From positions 2,491,501-2,555,500 of the forward strand of contig NC_066598.1 of assembly GCF_905475345.1 (NCBI RefSeq): 64,000 nucleotides of DNA, in the 5' to 3' direction. The translations under genes and the position numbers were made by a program. This DNA is from Vespula vulgaris (Eukaryota; Arthropoda; Insecta; Hymenoptera; Vespidae). The notes below the pieces were generated by a model. It did not search any database and was not told the origin of the DNA. It was given only the letters and a program-made list of their open reading frames with translations. Shown piece after piece: positions 13,041-22,453 of the stretch. The number at the start of each line of letters is the position of its first letter. Position 1 is the stretch's first letter.

Positions 13041-14580
13041 AATTTTCGCGGATGCCACTCGAGCGGGTATTAAGGATGAGTATACGCAAGTACCATGTTA
13101 TATTACTCATATTTTCAAAACTTTGTACTTTCTTTTTTTGTTACAGACCGATTTCGCTCTTTCCAGGGATTTTGAAAATCTATCTTCACGAGTGGACTTA
13201 GAAATTTTCGCAGATGTCATTCGAATATGTATTAACGAAGACTTAAAGTAAGTATATTTCTCTATCACATATTTCTTTAATGATTTATCCAGTTTTCATT
13301 ATAACAGTGATACTTATCATTTCGTTTGTATTTTTGTTTCAGGACCTCATTGCAATCGAGCGCGTAGCAATGAAGTAATCGTGGATGTGTATCGCTAAAA
13401 TAAAAATATTTCGCGAAGTAGAAGCAGTGTTTGTTCGTTCGCGTTTCGCGATTTAAACTATAAGTGTTTTTGCATAGACTGCGTGCAATGCAGTCCTTAG
13501 AGTCAGTGTTTGTTCGTAAAGTATTTAATATTTTTAACAGTCGCGCAGACTGTACTTATAAAAGATAATAGAGTTTCGCGAAATAAATTCAGTGTCCGTT
13601 CGTTAATAAATAACTACCGCGAATTAGAGTCAGTGCATCACTGAAGAGGATCTCGACCAACTTCGATGTCGACCTACCTCATTTTCAACCAACTACAAAT
13701 CATCCACCCTCAATTTCGACCTAAATCGCGGTCCAGTGTTTTGGAGCCATCGCAGAACTTCTTAAGTAGTAAGTTAATTTTTTAGTCCCTCCAATCACTC
13801 TATCATGTCGAGGACGAAAGGTCCGAATCGGCACGGGTGATTGGTTGTAATTAATTAGTAGAAGAGCATTGAGTGACCACGAATAAATTTCTTCGGAGAT
13901 TTATTCATGAATGGTTTGTTATTTTTTGATTTATTTATTAGATCAGGATAGAGTCTTCTTGTTTAAACGCGTTAATTATAATTATTTGAAATGTTGAATA
14001 TTTAAATGCATTTTTAAATAATTTTCTCTCGCAAAAATAGTAAAGAATCGCGATATTCGCGATTTTTAATAATGAATAAGCAAGAAGACATTCGCGATGG
14101 ATAGTCTCTGAATTACAAGCGAAATTTTATATTTTATTTTCCAATAGTTAGAATAATTGCTTGTAAGAAGGAGCGTCCAATGATTTTTCATTACATTGTT
14201 ATATAAAGATTCATCAATTTTATTAATAAAAGAAAAGTCTCAATAGAGTCATTGCTTTTGAAAGAATAAAGTAGAGTAGAGTCGTTGATAAAAGATAAAG
14301 AGACTTGTAGAATCACAACGCGTAGAACATAGAATAAGTTAATCAATTTTTAGCTTAGGATTTTCAGCAATTAATATATTACTTCTCGTTTCTCTTCCGA
14401 TGCTCGCTCGATTTTTCGTTTCAGGTTTGGTTTAGAGTTATGTTAGATTTGTTAGTTTTCTTCCATGTCTGAGAATAAGGGTCGGTTTTAGTTCTTTGGT
14501 ATTGACGATAGTTATCGAATTTGTTCTGTAGTTGTGATTAGGGCACGAAGCAAAGAAGAGGCTATATGCCGAAGTGGCCC

Positions 14581-14657
14581 CCACAAATTGTGGCTCAAGA
14601 GGGCAACTATTAAACTATTGAGTTATTTTCGAAGGTTCCACAGAACTCTTCGAAAAT
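14581..14657 (+). other. Two adjacent stem-loops
   Basis: 14581-14593 is CCACA-AAT-TGTGG. 14625-14657 pairs ATTTTCGAAG plus GTTC with GAAC plus CTTCGAAAAT around a CACA loop: 14 base pairs interrupted by a single bulged T at 14647. Both are exact as read. A stem this long in an otherwise repeat-poor stretch suggests an RNA fold. Confidence 0.7.
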
Positions 14658-15061
14658 GGCTCTTAGTTATATTTTAATTTTACCATGTTGTCACTCAAAA
14701 TGCTCTTATATAGTAGTAATGTAGATTTGAGAAACGACATAACATTCCGTCCTCTATTCTACTTTGCCACGCGTACGCGAATAGAATTTTTACAATATTT
14801 TATGTATTTTTATTATTAAAGTCGCGTTTTTCTTTTTCAATTTTTAATTAAAATCATAATTTTATTTTAATTTTATTTTCAATATTTCAATTTTAAAATC
14901 AAGTCTTTCATTAAAATAGAGTTATAAATTTTTCACTTTTCATTTTTTTTTTAAAGTTCGATTAAACGCATAATTTTACTTTTATAAAATCAAGTTTTAT
15001 TTGTTTGAAATATAAATTAGATTACGCCGGTAATGTGTATTTTAGAGTCACCGTCATTCGG

Positions 15062-15108
15062 ACACTCACGTGAGTGTTATCGCGCGATTAAAAGTCCTAC
15101 CGGGGACT
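15062..15108 (+). other. Stem-loops a and b, module copy 1
   Basis: 15062-15077 is the perfect palindrome ACACTCACGTGAGTGT. 15093-15108 pairs AGTCCT with GGGACT (one wobble) around loop ACCG. Both have counterparts in module copy 2 at 16021-16056 and 16074-16091. Confidence 0.65.
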
Positions 15109-15230
15109 CCGTTTTATTGAATGGTGCTTATTTGATCACGCCGTTTTCGCGAATTTTACAGTAGAGTTACCCTTAGCTCATGGGTCCTCGGATGCAGCAA
15201 CCTCCTTGCAGCCTGAACTGAGTCAGAAGA

Positions 15231-15270
15231 ACTCGAGATAGAAATCTAAATATAATTATATATCTCAAGT
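15231..15270 (+). other. Stem-loop d, copy 1
   Basis: ACTCGAGATA (15231-15240) pairs with TATCTCAAGT (15261-15270), nine of ten positions, and is followed by AGTAACGGGCGAAT. The same downstream word follows copies 2 and 3. Confidence 0.55.
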
Positions 15271-15334
15271 AGTAACGGGCGAATCGCTGCATATTACAAC
15301 GTTTCTCCAAGGTCTCTTTCCTGTCTCTAAAGTC

Positions 15335-15482
15335 TCGGGTGGGACCCTTGGGAGGGGCCCTCGGGTGAGGGCCTTTGGCGGGTTTGGTTCTTTCACTAGG
15401 GAAAAGTCAAACTCAATTCTGGTACTCTGATTTTCCTCGAGTGAAACGATCTTCCAGATGCACATCAATCGTTCAGAATTCT
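15335..15482 (+). repeat. GC-rich near-identical block, copy 1
   Basis: About 147 bp beginning TCGGGTGGGACCCTTGGGAG and ending near ATCAATCGTTCAGAATTCT. It matches 16502-16649 with only a few differences. It contains the exact stem GGCCCTC-GGGT-GAGGGCC (15356-15373). Confidence 0.9.
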
Positions 15483-15945
15483 ATTTTTCTCACTCGCACT
15501 TACGCAAATACTCTTTTTCACTTCTTCTCTTCTTCTTTTCTTTTCTTTTCCTCTTTTCTATTTATCTTTTTCTAATCATTTTTTAACTCTTTTTCTGTTT
15601 CAGGTTAGATCATCGCGGGATCGATCATCCAGGGATCGATCATCATGAAATTAAATTTTTACAGGAAAGTGTTTTAATTAAATGTCTTTTTACATATAAT
15701 TTTTACTTATATTTTATTTTTCTAATCTTTTTAATTTTTGCTTTTATATTTAATTTTTGTTAAATTTTTAATTTTTGCTTTTATATTTAGTTTATGTTAC
15801 CTGTTTAATTTTTGCTTTTATATTTAATTTTTGTTATTTCTAATTTTTGCTTTTATGTTCATCTCTTGTTTTATTCTTTGTCTGTTTCAGGTTAGGTAAT
15901 CGAGGGACTCATCATCGTGGGATTTTTACACGGAAGTTAATGGAA

Positions 15946-15981
15946 CCTCTCTGCATATAATTTTTGTTATATGCAGGGAGG
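15946..15981 (+). other. 15-bp stem-loop
   Basis: CCTCTCTGCATATAA (15946-15960), loop TTTTTG, then TTATATGCAGGGAGG (15967-15981): 15 pairs with one G-U wobble. The previous copy of this exon-like segment (after 15603) keeps the primary words but not this stem. Confidence 0.75.
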
Positions 15982-16020
15982 GTATGTCTCCTTGCTTCCG
16001 TACGCGAATGATAGGGAAAA

Positions 16021-16091
16021 CACTCACGCGCGTGACGGCCGGCACGCGCGTGGGTGTTCGCGAACGCGAGATTAAGTCCTACCGAGGACTT
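16021..16091 (+). other. Stem-loops a and b, module copy 2
   Basis: CACTCACGCGCG (16021-16032) pairs with CGCGCGTGGGTG (16045-16056) with one wobble around a 12-nt loop. AAGTCCT-ACCG-AGGACTT (16074-16091) is a perfect 7-bp stem. Compared with copy 1, the first stem is longer and the second has its wobble repaired. Confidence 0.7.
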
Positions 16092-16326
16092 CGTTTTGTT
16101 CTTTGAAACATCGAAAGATAGACACGACCGGTCGTGTCTCGAGATGTCTGAAGCCGACGGTGTGGACGGTGGAGCAATCTGTAAGCGGGGTTTTATACAT
16201 CTCCAGTTTGCTGCGAAGCTCGAAGCTCCCGAAGCGGAAAGGCATCTCGAACGCGAATTTTAGAGTAGAGTCCCCGTTAGCCCGTGGGTCTCCAGATGCA
16301 GCAACCTCCAAGCGGTGGGACCTGGG

Positions 16327-16423
16327 TCGGTAATACTTGCGAAATATTGAAAACTATATCTAAATTATATCTAAAATCTATAACTAAATTATATATATAA
16401 CTATATAGCGCAAGTATTACCGG
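16327..16423 (+). other. Stem-loop d, copy 2 (15 bp)
   Basis: TCGGTAATACTTGCG (16327-16341) pairs with CGCAAGTATTACCGG (16409-16423) across an AT-rich 67-nt loop, 15 pairs including one wobble. It is followed by GCGAAT. Confidence 0.75.
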
Positions 16424-16501
16424 GCGAATGGCTGCATATTATAGTTTAAACGATTATTTTAAATTGTCGATTAAATTGTTGATTCATTACTCTGTCTTCT
16501 G

Positions 16502-16649
16502 TCGGGTGGGACCCTTGGGAGGGGCCCTCGGGTGAGGGCCTTTGGCGGGTTTGGTTCTTTCACTAGGGAAAAGTCAAACTCAATTCTGGTACTCTGATTT
16601 TCCTCGAGTGGAACGATCTGCGAAATGCACATCAATCGTTCGGAATTCT
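16502..16649 (+). repeat. GC-rich near-identical block, copy 2
   Basis: Second copy of 15335-15482, 1167 bp downstream. It keeps the GGCCCTC-GGGT-GAGGGCC stem and the GAACGAT...ATCGTTC stem near its end. Confidence 0.9.
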
Positions 16650-16657
16650 CTCTGTAA

Positions 16658-16700
16658 TAGTACTTGTAATATATTTAGATACAGTATGGTACAAGTACTA
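16658..16700 (+). other. Stem-loop d, copy 3 (11 bp)
   Basis: TAGTACTTGTA (16658-16668) pairs perfectly with TACAAGTACTA (16690-16700), followed by CCGGGCAAAT. Relative to copy 2 three pairs differ and all three changes are compensatory. Confidence 0.75.
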
Positions 16701-17677
16701 CCGGGCAAATAACTACTTATCATAGTTAAATTCCAAAATCTTTTCATTCTAGTTGTAACTAAATATTTTTACTATTCCTGTTAATACTATGATTTACAAT
16801 AGATAAACCGACGAAATATAAAAATTCTAAAATAATTTCTTAAGGAAATTCACAGAAAATTATAATATCTTTATTATTCCTATATATACTTATTTGTATT
16901 CATTTATTATCTTTTATTCTCATTTACTTTATCAGTTTAAATTACTTTATAAAATTACTGTACTAGAATTTGAAACATTAATTCATTTCGACACTATCGT
17001 AAAATAAATGCATACTGTTCGCTGAAATGTTTGAGTTTGAATTCACTAATATTTTCTATCCTAATTCATTTAATCCGCTTATTAATATGTCAAGTATCAC
17101 CTACATAAGCTTATAGATTTACGTAATAAATTGATAGATACATGGTGACAAGTGTTTCCCACTCTCACTTGTAGTTCATATTTTGTCCATACTCTCACGA
17201 ATTCACATTCGAGCCAAATGTAATGAGCAGTCTTAAATATTGCGCCCTCTAGTAGGTATTACGTGTGTTAATGTTACTTGTATGCGCTATCTGTTGGGGT
17301 AAAATATTATTATTTTCTGATGAGTGATTGTTCTGTATTACCATATTTATTTGTAGATAACTTTTCAATATTGCAAACTACTATATCAACGAAGTGTGAA
17401 TCATGGTCTAAAGTAGGAACTTGAATTCTTACCTACCATACACAAGGAAATCATATTACAGTTGGGTGGTAGGTGCGACAATTCGCATCGCGTTCTATAA
17501 AGATTAAAAAATGTATTATACAAGTTGGAATTTTGCGAGTGTGTGACATGTCAAGCCCAAGAAATATGTTTATTTAAGTATGATCATCTTAATAATGTGG
17601 AAGTAAGCTTAGCTGGCCATATTTTTAAGGTTATAAAAAGTACGCTCCTCTTTCGATTTTTCAACGATTCGTGTGAT
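16701..17677. other. AT-rich spacer and TMX3 upstream region
   Basis: No gene seen. About 17171-17216 resembles 5931-5978. GCGCCCTCTAGTAGG (17242-17256) and GCGCTATCTGTTGGGG (17284-17299) resemble the CTCF-type motif GCC(A/C)(C/T)CT(A/G)(C/G)TGG. They lie between the structured RNA locus and TMX3. Confidence 0.4.
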
Positions 17678-19950
17678 ATGAAAACAATGGTTTCGCTAAC
17701 AAGAATTACGTTCGTCGCAGCTTTTTACGGTATATTGTTGTTAATTTATTTAAATAATTTTATTGCCTTCTTTTACTCCAATTTTATTATTTCCAAAACT
17801 ACATGTTATTCGATTAATATTGCTGTAGAAATAACCTCCAATACTACCGATCGATAATTTACTGTATGCCTGAACTTCCTTTAACACGATTTACATTCTT
17901 AACTCTAACAGTATTAAAAGATACTATTTTCTACTTTATGTTCGTTAACTTTTATATACATATAAAATTGTATTTTTTTAAATGTTTTAATATGTTTAAT
18001 AATTAATTCAATGTAAAGAAATAGAATATTCATTCATCCACATATTTTCTTATTGAAACACAATTTAGCTTTTTCAGCAATTTTTATGCATACCACAGCA
18101 TCTCGTGTCCTAGAATTAACTGACAGGTAAAAATATTTATATCATGTATAATTTGTTTAAATTAATATTATCCATATATGAATCTTTTTTGTAGATTTTT
18201 GGAAATTAATAAAGAAGGACAATGGCTTGTAATGGTAAATAAAAAGAATATATAAAGAATATATTGATGTTACACACAATTGTTATAATTTTATATAATA
18301 AATTATATAAAATTTCTTGTAGATGTATGCACCATGGTGTGCATATTGCAGAAGGTTAGAACCAATTTGGTCTCATGTAGCGCAACATCTTTATGCTACA
18401 TCCATACGTGTAGGACGCATTGATTGTACAAGATTTACAAATATTGCGCATGAGTTTAAGATTAAAGGTTTTCCTACAATATTATTGTATGTATATGGAT
18501 ATATATTTTATAATATTTTAAAAACAGTTTTAAAAAGATTTCAAAATATAGTATTATATTATTTTTCGGTAGTTTAAAAGAAGATAATGAATTTATATAT
18601 CATGGAGATAGAACAAGAGATGAGATAGTTAAATTTGCTTTGAGATTAAGTGGTCCTCCTGTACAAGAAATCACTAAGAGCGAAAGCTTTGATACCATTA
18701 AGAAAGAGCGGGATCTTTACTTTTTATATGTTGGAGATAGATCAGGACCATTATGGGTAAAAAATTATTTTTTGATTTATTTTTACATTTGATTCTATTT
18801 TTGAATTGTATTAAAATTTATATTTATAGGAGTTATATCACAAGACTGCAGATGTGTTTCAACCATATGCATTTTTTTACCAATCTTATCCAGATGTTGT
18901 TGACAGTCATGCACCTGTGGAAACTACTCCAGCATTATTTGTATATAAAGAAAATTTGCATTATAATTTTACTGGTAGATAACATAATTTTTAATATATT
19001 TTTTCAAAATGAAAAATCATGAATTACTATGTTGTATGATACTTGATTTTAGGTTATAATACGGCCGATATAGAGAAGTTAAATGAAACTTTATATAAAT
19101 GGATTAATGCAGAACGTTTCCCAACGTTCCCAAAAGTAACAAGAGGAAACATTAATCAACTTTTTTTGACGAATAAAAATTTGGTGTTAGCAGTTGTAGA
19201 AGAGAATCAATTGGAAGAAGTATCACCTCATATGATAGAATTTAGAGACATGGTTGAGTCTGTAATTAAGAAAAAACGAGAGAAGTATCATGAGTATGTT
19301 ATCATTTAATGTAAGAATTGTTATATAATTATTATTAAATTGTTTATTCAAATTATTCTAATATTACCTTTATATATATGTTATACAGCCATTTTCAATT
19401 TGGTTGGATAGCTAGTCCTGATCTAGTCAACAGTATAGCTATGATGGTTCTGCCATTGCCAAGCCTAATCGTAATTAACACAACTACGAATCATCACCAT
19501 ATTCCAGAGGATGAAACAGAAAAGTTGACACCTCATGTGATAGAATTGTTCCTAGAGCAAATTCGTAATGAAAGTGCTCCGGTATTACGAATAAAATTTA
19601 TTTTTTTCTTTTATTTTATATAATACAAACTTATGCGAAATATTTTTAGCAATATGGCGGAAATAGTTTATTAGTACGCATCTATAGATCATGGTTTGAG
19701 TTGAAAACAACACTTACAGCAATGTGGATGGGCAATCCTATTTTAACCATGGTATTATTTGGATTGCCAGCTGGTTTTCTTTCATTAATTTGTTATGGTA
19801 TTTGTTGTCCAGATATTTTAGATGCAGATGACGAAGAAGAAGGTAAATGAGTTTTGCAACAAATTCAATTTTTTTTTATAATATTAACTTTAATTTAATT
19901 AATATTATGTTGTAGATCGTTCAGAAGCAAGTCATATGAAAAAAGATTAA
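17678..19950 (+). CDS. TMX3: Thioredoxin-related transmembrane protein 3 (TMX3)
   Basis: Ten exons join in phase: 17678-17729, 18069-18126, 18195-18234, 18323-18486, 18573-18756, 18830-18974, 19053-19293, 19389-19581, 19650-19842 and 19916-19950, giving 434 residues (human about 454). The start is chosen because it opens a signal peptide (MKTMVSLTRITFVAAFY...TTAS); a Met 51 codons upstream adds an unlike Cys-rich leader. Seen: thioredoxin domain with MYAPWCAYCRRLEP and cis-Pro in GFPTILF; PDI-like middle domains (FVYKENLHYNF, FQFGWIASPDLVNS); one membrane segment (MVLFGLPAGFLSLICYGI); acidic cytosolic tail ending MKKD. Known: TMX3 is an ER membrane oxidoreductase whose usual active site is CGHC. 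Odd: CAYC here. An AATAAA lies at 19977. Confidence 0.95.
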
Positions 19951-20998
19951 AAATTATCAGAAATATGTGTCCTATAAATAAAATAATAAAATCATTATTA
20001 TATAATGTAAATATACATATAGAGTTCTGCAGTCTCTGAAATTAAATAGGTAATAATAATAATAATAATCAAGTATATTTTATAATCAATTTATGAATTA
20101 ATTCTTTATTATTTTTTATATTACTGAATTTTTTATTTGTATAAATCTAGGTTTTATCCTAATTACTTTGATTGGCAGAAATCAAGAAGACATAAGATAT
20201 TTTACAATATTTTAGCATTTCATTGTGGCTTCATCTTCAAATATGTCTAATGATAATTGGAAGGTACTTACATAATTACAATTTCATCTTGGCCAAATAG
20301 AACATACATAAGACAATACAAAAAGTAAGTCTAAGTTTCATCCAAGTCTTTTGAAAGTGATTTGTGTGATCTATATGTTTAAATTATTTATTAAAAATAT
20401 TCGTGTGAGGTATAAGAATTACACTTTATATATATATATATATATGTATCTGCATTTAAAATCAAAGATAGACTTTTATATATGTCAAATGTTCGGCATA
20501 CATTTAAGGTACTATTAAAATAATCATGTAAACGTTTTATATAATTAATTTAAATCATAAAGAAAAAATTTTTTTAGAAATGAAGTACAAATTATACGTT
20601 ATATGTATTTTAGGTGTATATTATACTTACCTACATCGAATAAAATTAATTATAATTTCATGTATATTTTTATGACTGTACTAAAATTATAGTTAAATTT
20701 TATGGTCTTCTTGAAATTACAAAACTCTAAGAATATCATATACTTTTTGTATAAATGTTTGAGTAGATGTATATATTAATATATATATACATACACACAC
20801 ACACACACACATAATGTATGTATGTATGTATGTATATATGTACATATATGATGAATGATTCATTTTATTTATTTTTATACATAGCATAAAAAATAAAAAT
20901 ATGGAGTTAATTAAGTATAAATATGCAATCTGAAACGTCATTTATCTAATAGTAAAAGAAAATCATTAAGATAACACAAATATTATCACCTATGAAGG
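19951..20998. other. Convergent intergenic region TMX3/PDCD5
   Basis: 3' flanks of the two convergent genes. It contains AATAAA at 19977 on the plus strand, a TA run near 20430, a CA run near 20790-20811 and a GTAT tetranucleotide run near 20815-20835. No gene is visible. Confidence 0.5.
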
Positions 20999-21827
20999 CT
21001 ATAAATCATCATCATCCGAATCTAAAGCTGCTCTTCGTCTGTCAAACTGGAAGAGAGATTTGCATTATTAATTTATTATTATAAACTGATTAAAATCTTT
21101 TGGAAGTATGTTAAAAGGCAGTACGTACTTTAACTACTGTTCTTCTTTGTGTTTGCTGATTTATACTTTCTAATAGACTGATCAGTTCTTTTTCTCCTAA
21201 TTTGTTAGGTAATTGTCCACGTTGTGCCATGTTTAAAATCATTTCCTCTACCATTTTTCCTTTTTCTGGTTTTCCAAGGCAAAGTGTGTTCACTAATTTG
21301 TAAAAAAAAAAGGTATGTCATTATAAATTTACTTTTTTTTCTTTTTCGTTCTATTTTAAACTATTCAGAATATAAAATTCTTACGTCTTGCTCTAGCTGC
21401 CTGATCCAGTACTTGCGTAAGAAGAGAATTACGCATATCTTCCATTTGCAGTCTCTTTTCTTCCATTGCTTGTTTATTATCCACATTTCCACCCTTAAAG
21501 ATAAGTACATGCAGTGTTTCAATAATTATTCATACTAATCTGCTTTATGTATATGTATATCTTCTGTGTTTAGTATATTTTTTATATAGGTTAATGTCAT
21601 TGAAAGTTAACCTTCAAAACTCACATTTTCAGTTAGAATTGTATTTACCATTTTTTTAATAGATTAAAAGATATTCAATTATTTTACTTTTTAGTTTTCA
21701 TTAATTTAAAAATTTTATTTTGAGAAATAATAAGGTCTATATATCCTTTTTAGAAAATTACCTTATATTGAGATTGTAATTGAGCTAATCGTTGTTGGCG
21801 TATTGCTTCTAATTCTGGGTCCGACAT
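20999..21827 (-). CDS. PDCD5: Programmed cell death protein 5 (PDCD5)
   Basis: Four minus-strand exons join in phase: 21827-21762, 21493-21385, 21292-21129 and 21046-20999, giving 128 residues (human 125). Seen: start MSDPELEAIRQQRLAQLQSQ; MRNSLLTQVLDQAARARL; GKPEKGKMVEEMILNMAQRG; LISLLESINQQTQRRTVVKFDRRR; acidic end DSDDDDL. The N-terminal helix, three-helix core and acidic tail follow the family order. Known: PDCD5 is a small conserved helical protein linked to apoptosis and TIP60 and to chaperonin/tubulin folding. Complete, with nothing missing. Confidence 0.96.
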
Positions 21828-22395
21828 TTTTCTTATTTTTTTATAATACTTTTTAAATCTTTACAGAATTATTTAAATTTAATGTACGAAATATAAAATA
21901 ATCCACAATATTTAACTATGCGTTGAGCCGAGAGTTAGGATTGTCTTACGAATAATCACGAATGTTACCGAATATAGTCAAATCGATTAAATATAGAGCA
22001 TACTTCACATCACTAAATTAAAACAGATATATTTGTCTTCATTTAATCGATTGTTAGAAATCGATTAATTCGATTAATCGATTAGTATCGTTTTATATTA
22101 TAAATTTAAAAACATCAAAATAAATTAAATCTCATTTGTTTTTATCGAAGGTTTACAGTTTTAACAAAATTTAAGAAATTCTTTCTGATCATTTTGTGCA
22201 ATATTATTAGGTAAATTAATAATAATTAATAATCTCTCGTGAAATTAATATTATTTTTTATTTTCAGAAATAATAAGTGATAACAGTACATCGCTATTAG
22301 CGTCAACAATTGATATGATTTTATTTATACACTTTTATATAGTTTGATATACACTATATCACTATATCACTATCATATATAGCTAAAGAAAAGCA

Positions 22396-22453
<58 letters not shown>

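Larger units (their letters stand above)
6830..13342 (+). ncRNA. Candidate spliced long non-coding RNA made of tandem exon-intron units
   Basis: Stops occur in every frame, so this is not coding. Exon-like blocks of about 155-165 nt alternate with 60-nt blocks that look like introns. The older, diverged units have introns at about 7300-7360, 7526-7585 (GTAAGT...TTTTAG), 7749-7808 (GTAGGT...TTTTAG) and 7966-8025 (GCAAGT...TTTTAG). The amplified units carry a GC-AG version, for example 8189-8248 (GCAAGT...TTGCTTCAG). The array ends with 13086-13146 (GCAAGT...TTACAG) and a GT-AG intron at 13248-13342. Homologous, more degenerate copies extend left to about 6.83 kb. The strand is set by donor/acceptor polarity. 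Exons repeat a short stem-loop (a 5-bp stem such as ACGAC/GTCGT beside GTCGG/CCGAC). Transcription and splicing are inferred, not shown. Confidence 0.5.
13343..16700 (+). ncRNA. Structure-rich non-coding region, likely continuation of the long RNA
   Basis: This stretch has GC-rich islands in otherwise AT-rich DNA, no conserved reading frame and many exact inverted repeats (listed separately). Acceptor-like TTTCAG followed by GTT(T/A)G occurs at 14424, 15603 and 15890; the last two start similar exon-like segments (GTTAG...ATCATCG) 287 bp apart. The pyrimidine-rich interval before the last acceptor holds about four copies of a TAATTTTTGCTTTTATATT word. A module of about 1.15 kb is present twice (about 15.06-15.48 and 16.02-16.65 kb). 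Transcription is inferred. An alternative is a degenerate mobile element, but no coding remnant was seen. Confidence 0.4.

Noticed and set aside
15946..15981. MicroRNA precursor
   Set aside because: The stem is only 15 bp with a 6-nt loop, too short for a normal precursor, and 16327-16423 has a 67-nt unpaired loop.
17525..17677. Upstream Met for TMX3
   Set aside because: The 51 added residues are Cys- and Phe-rich and would bury the clear signal peptide that starts at 17678.
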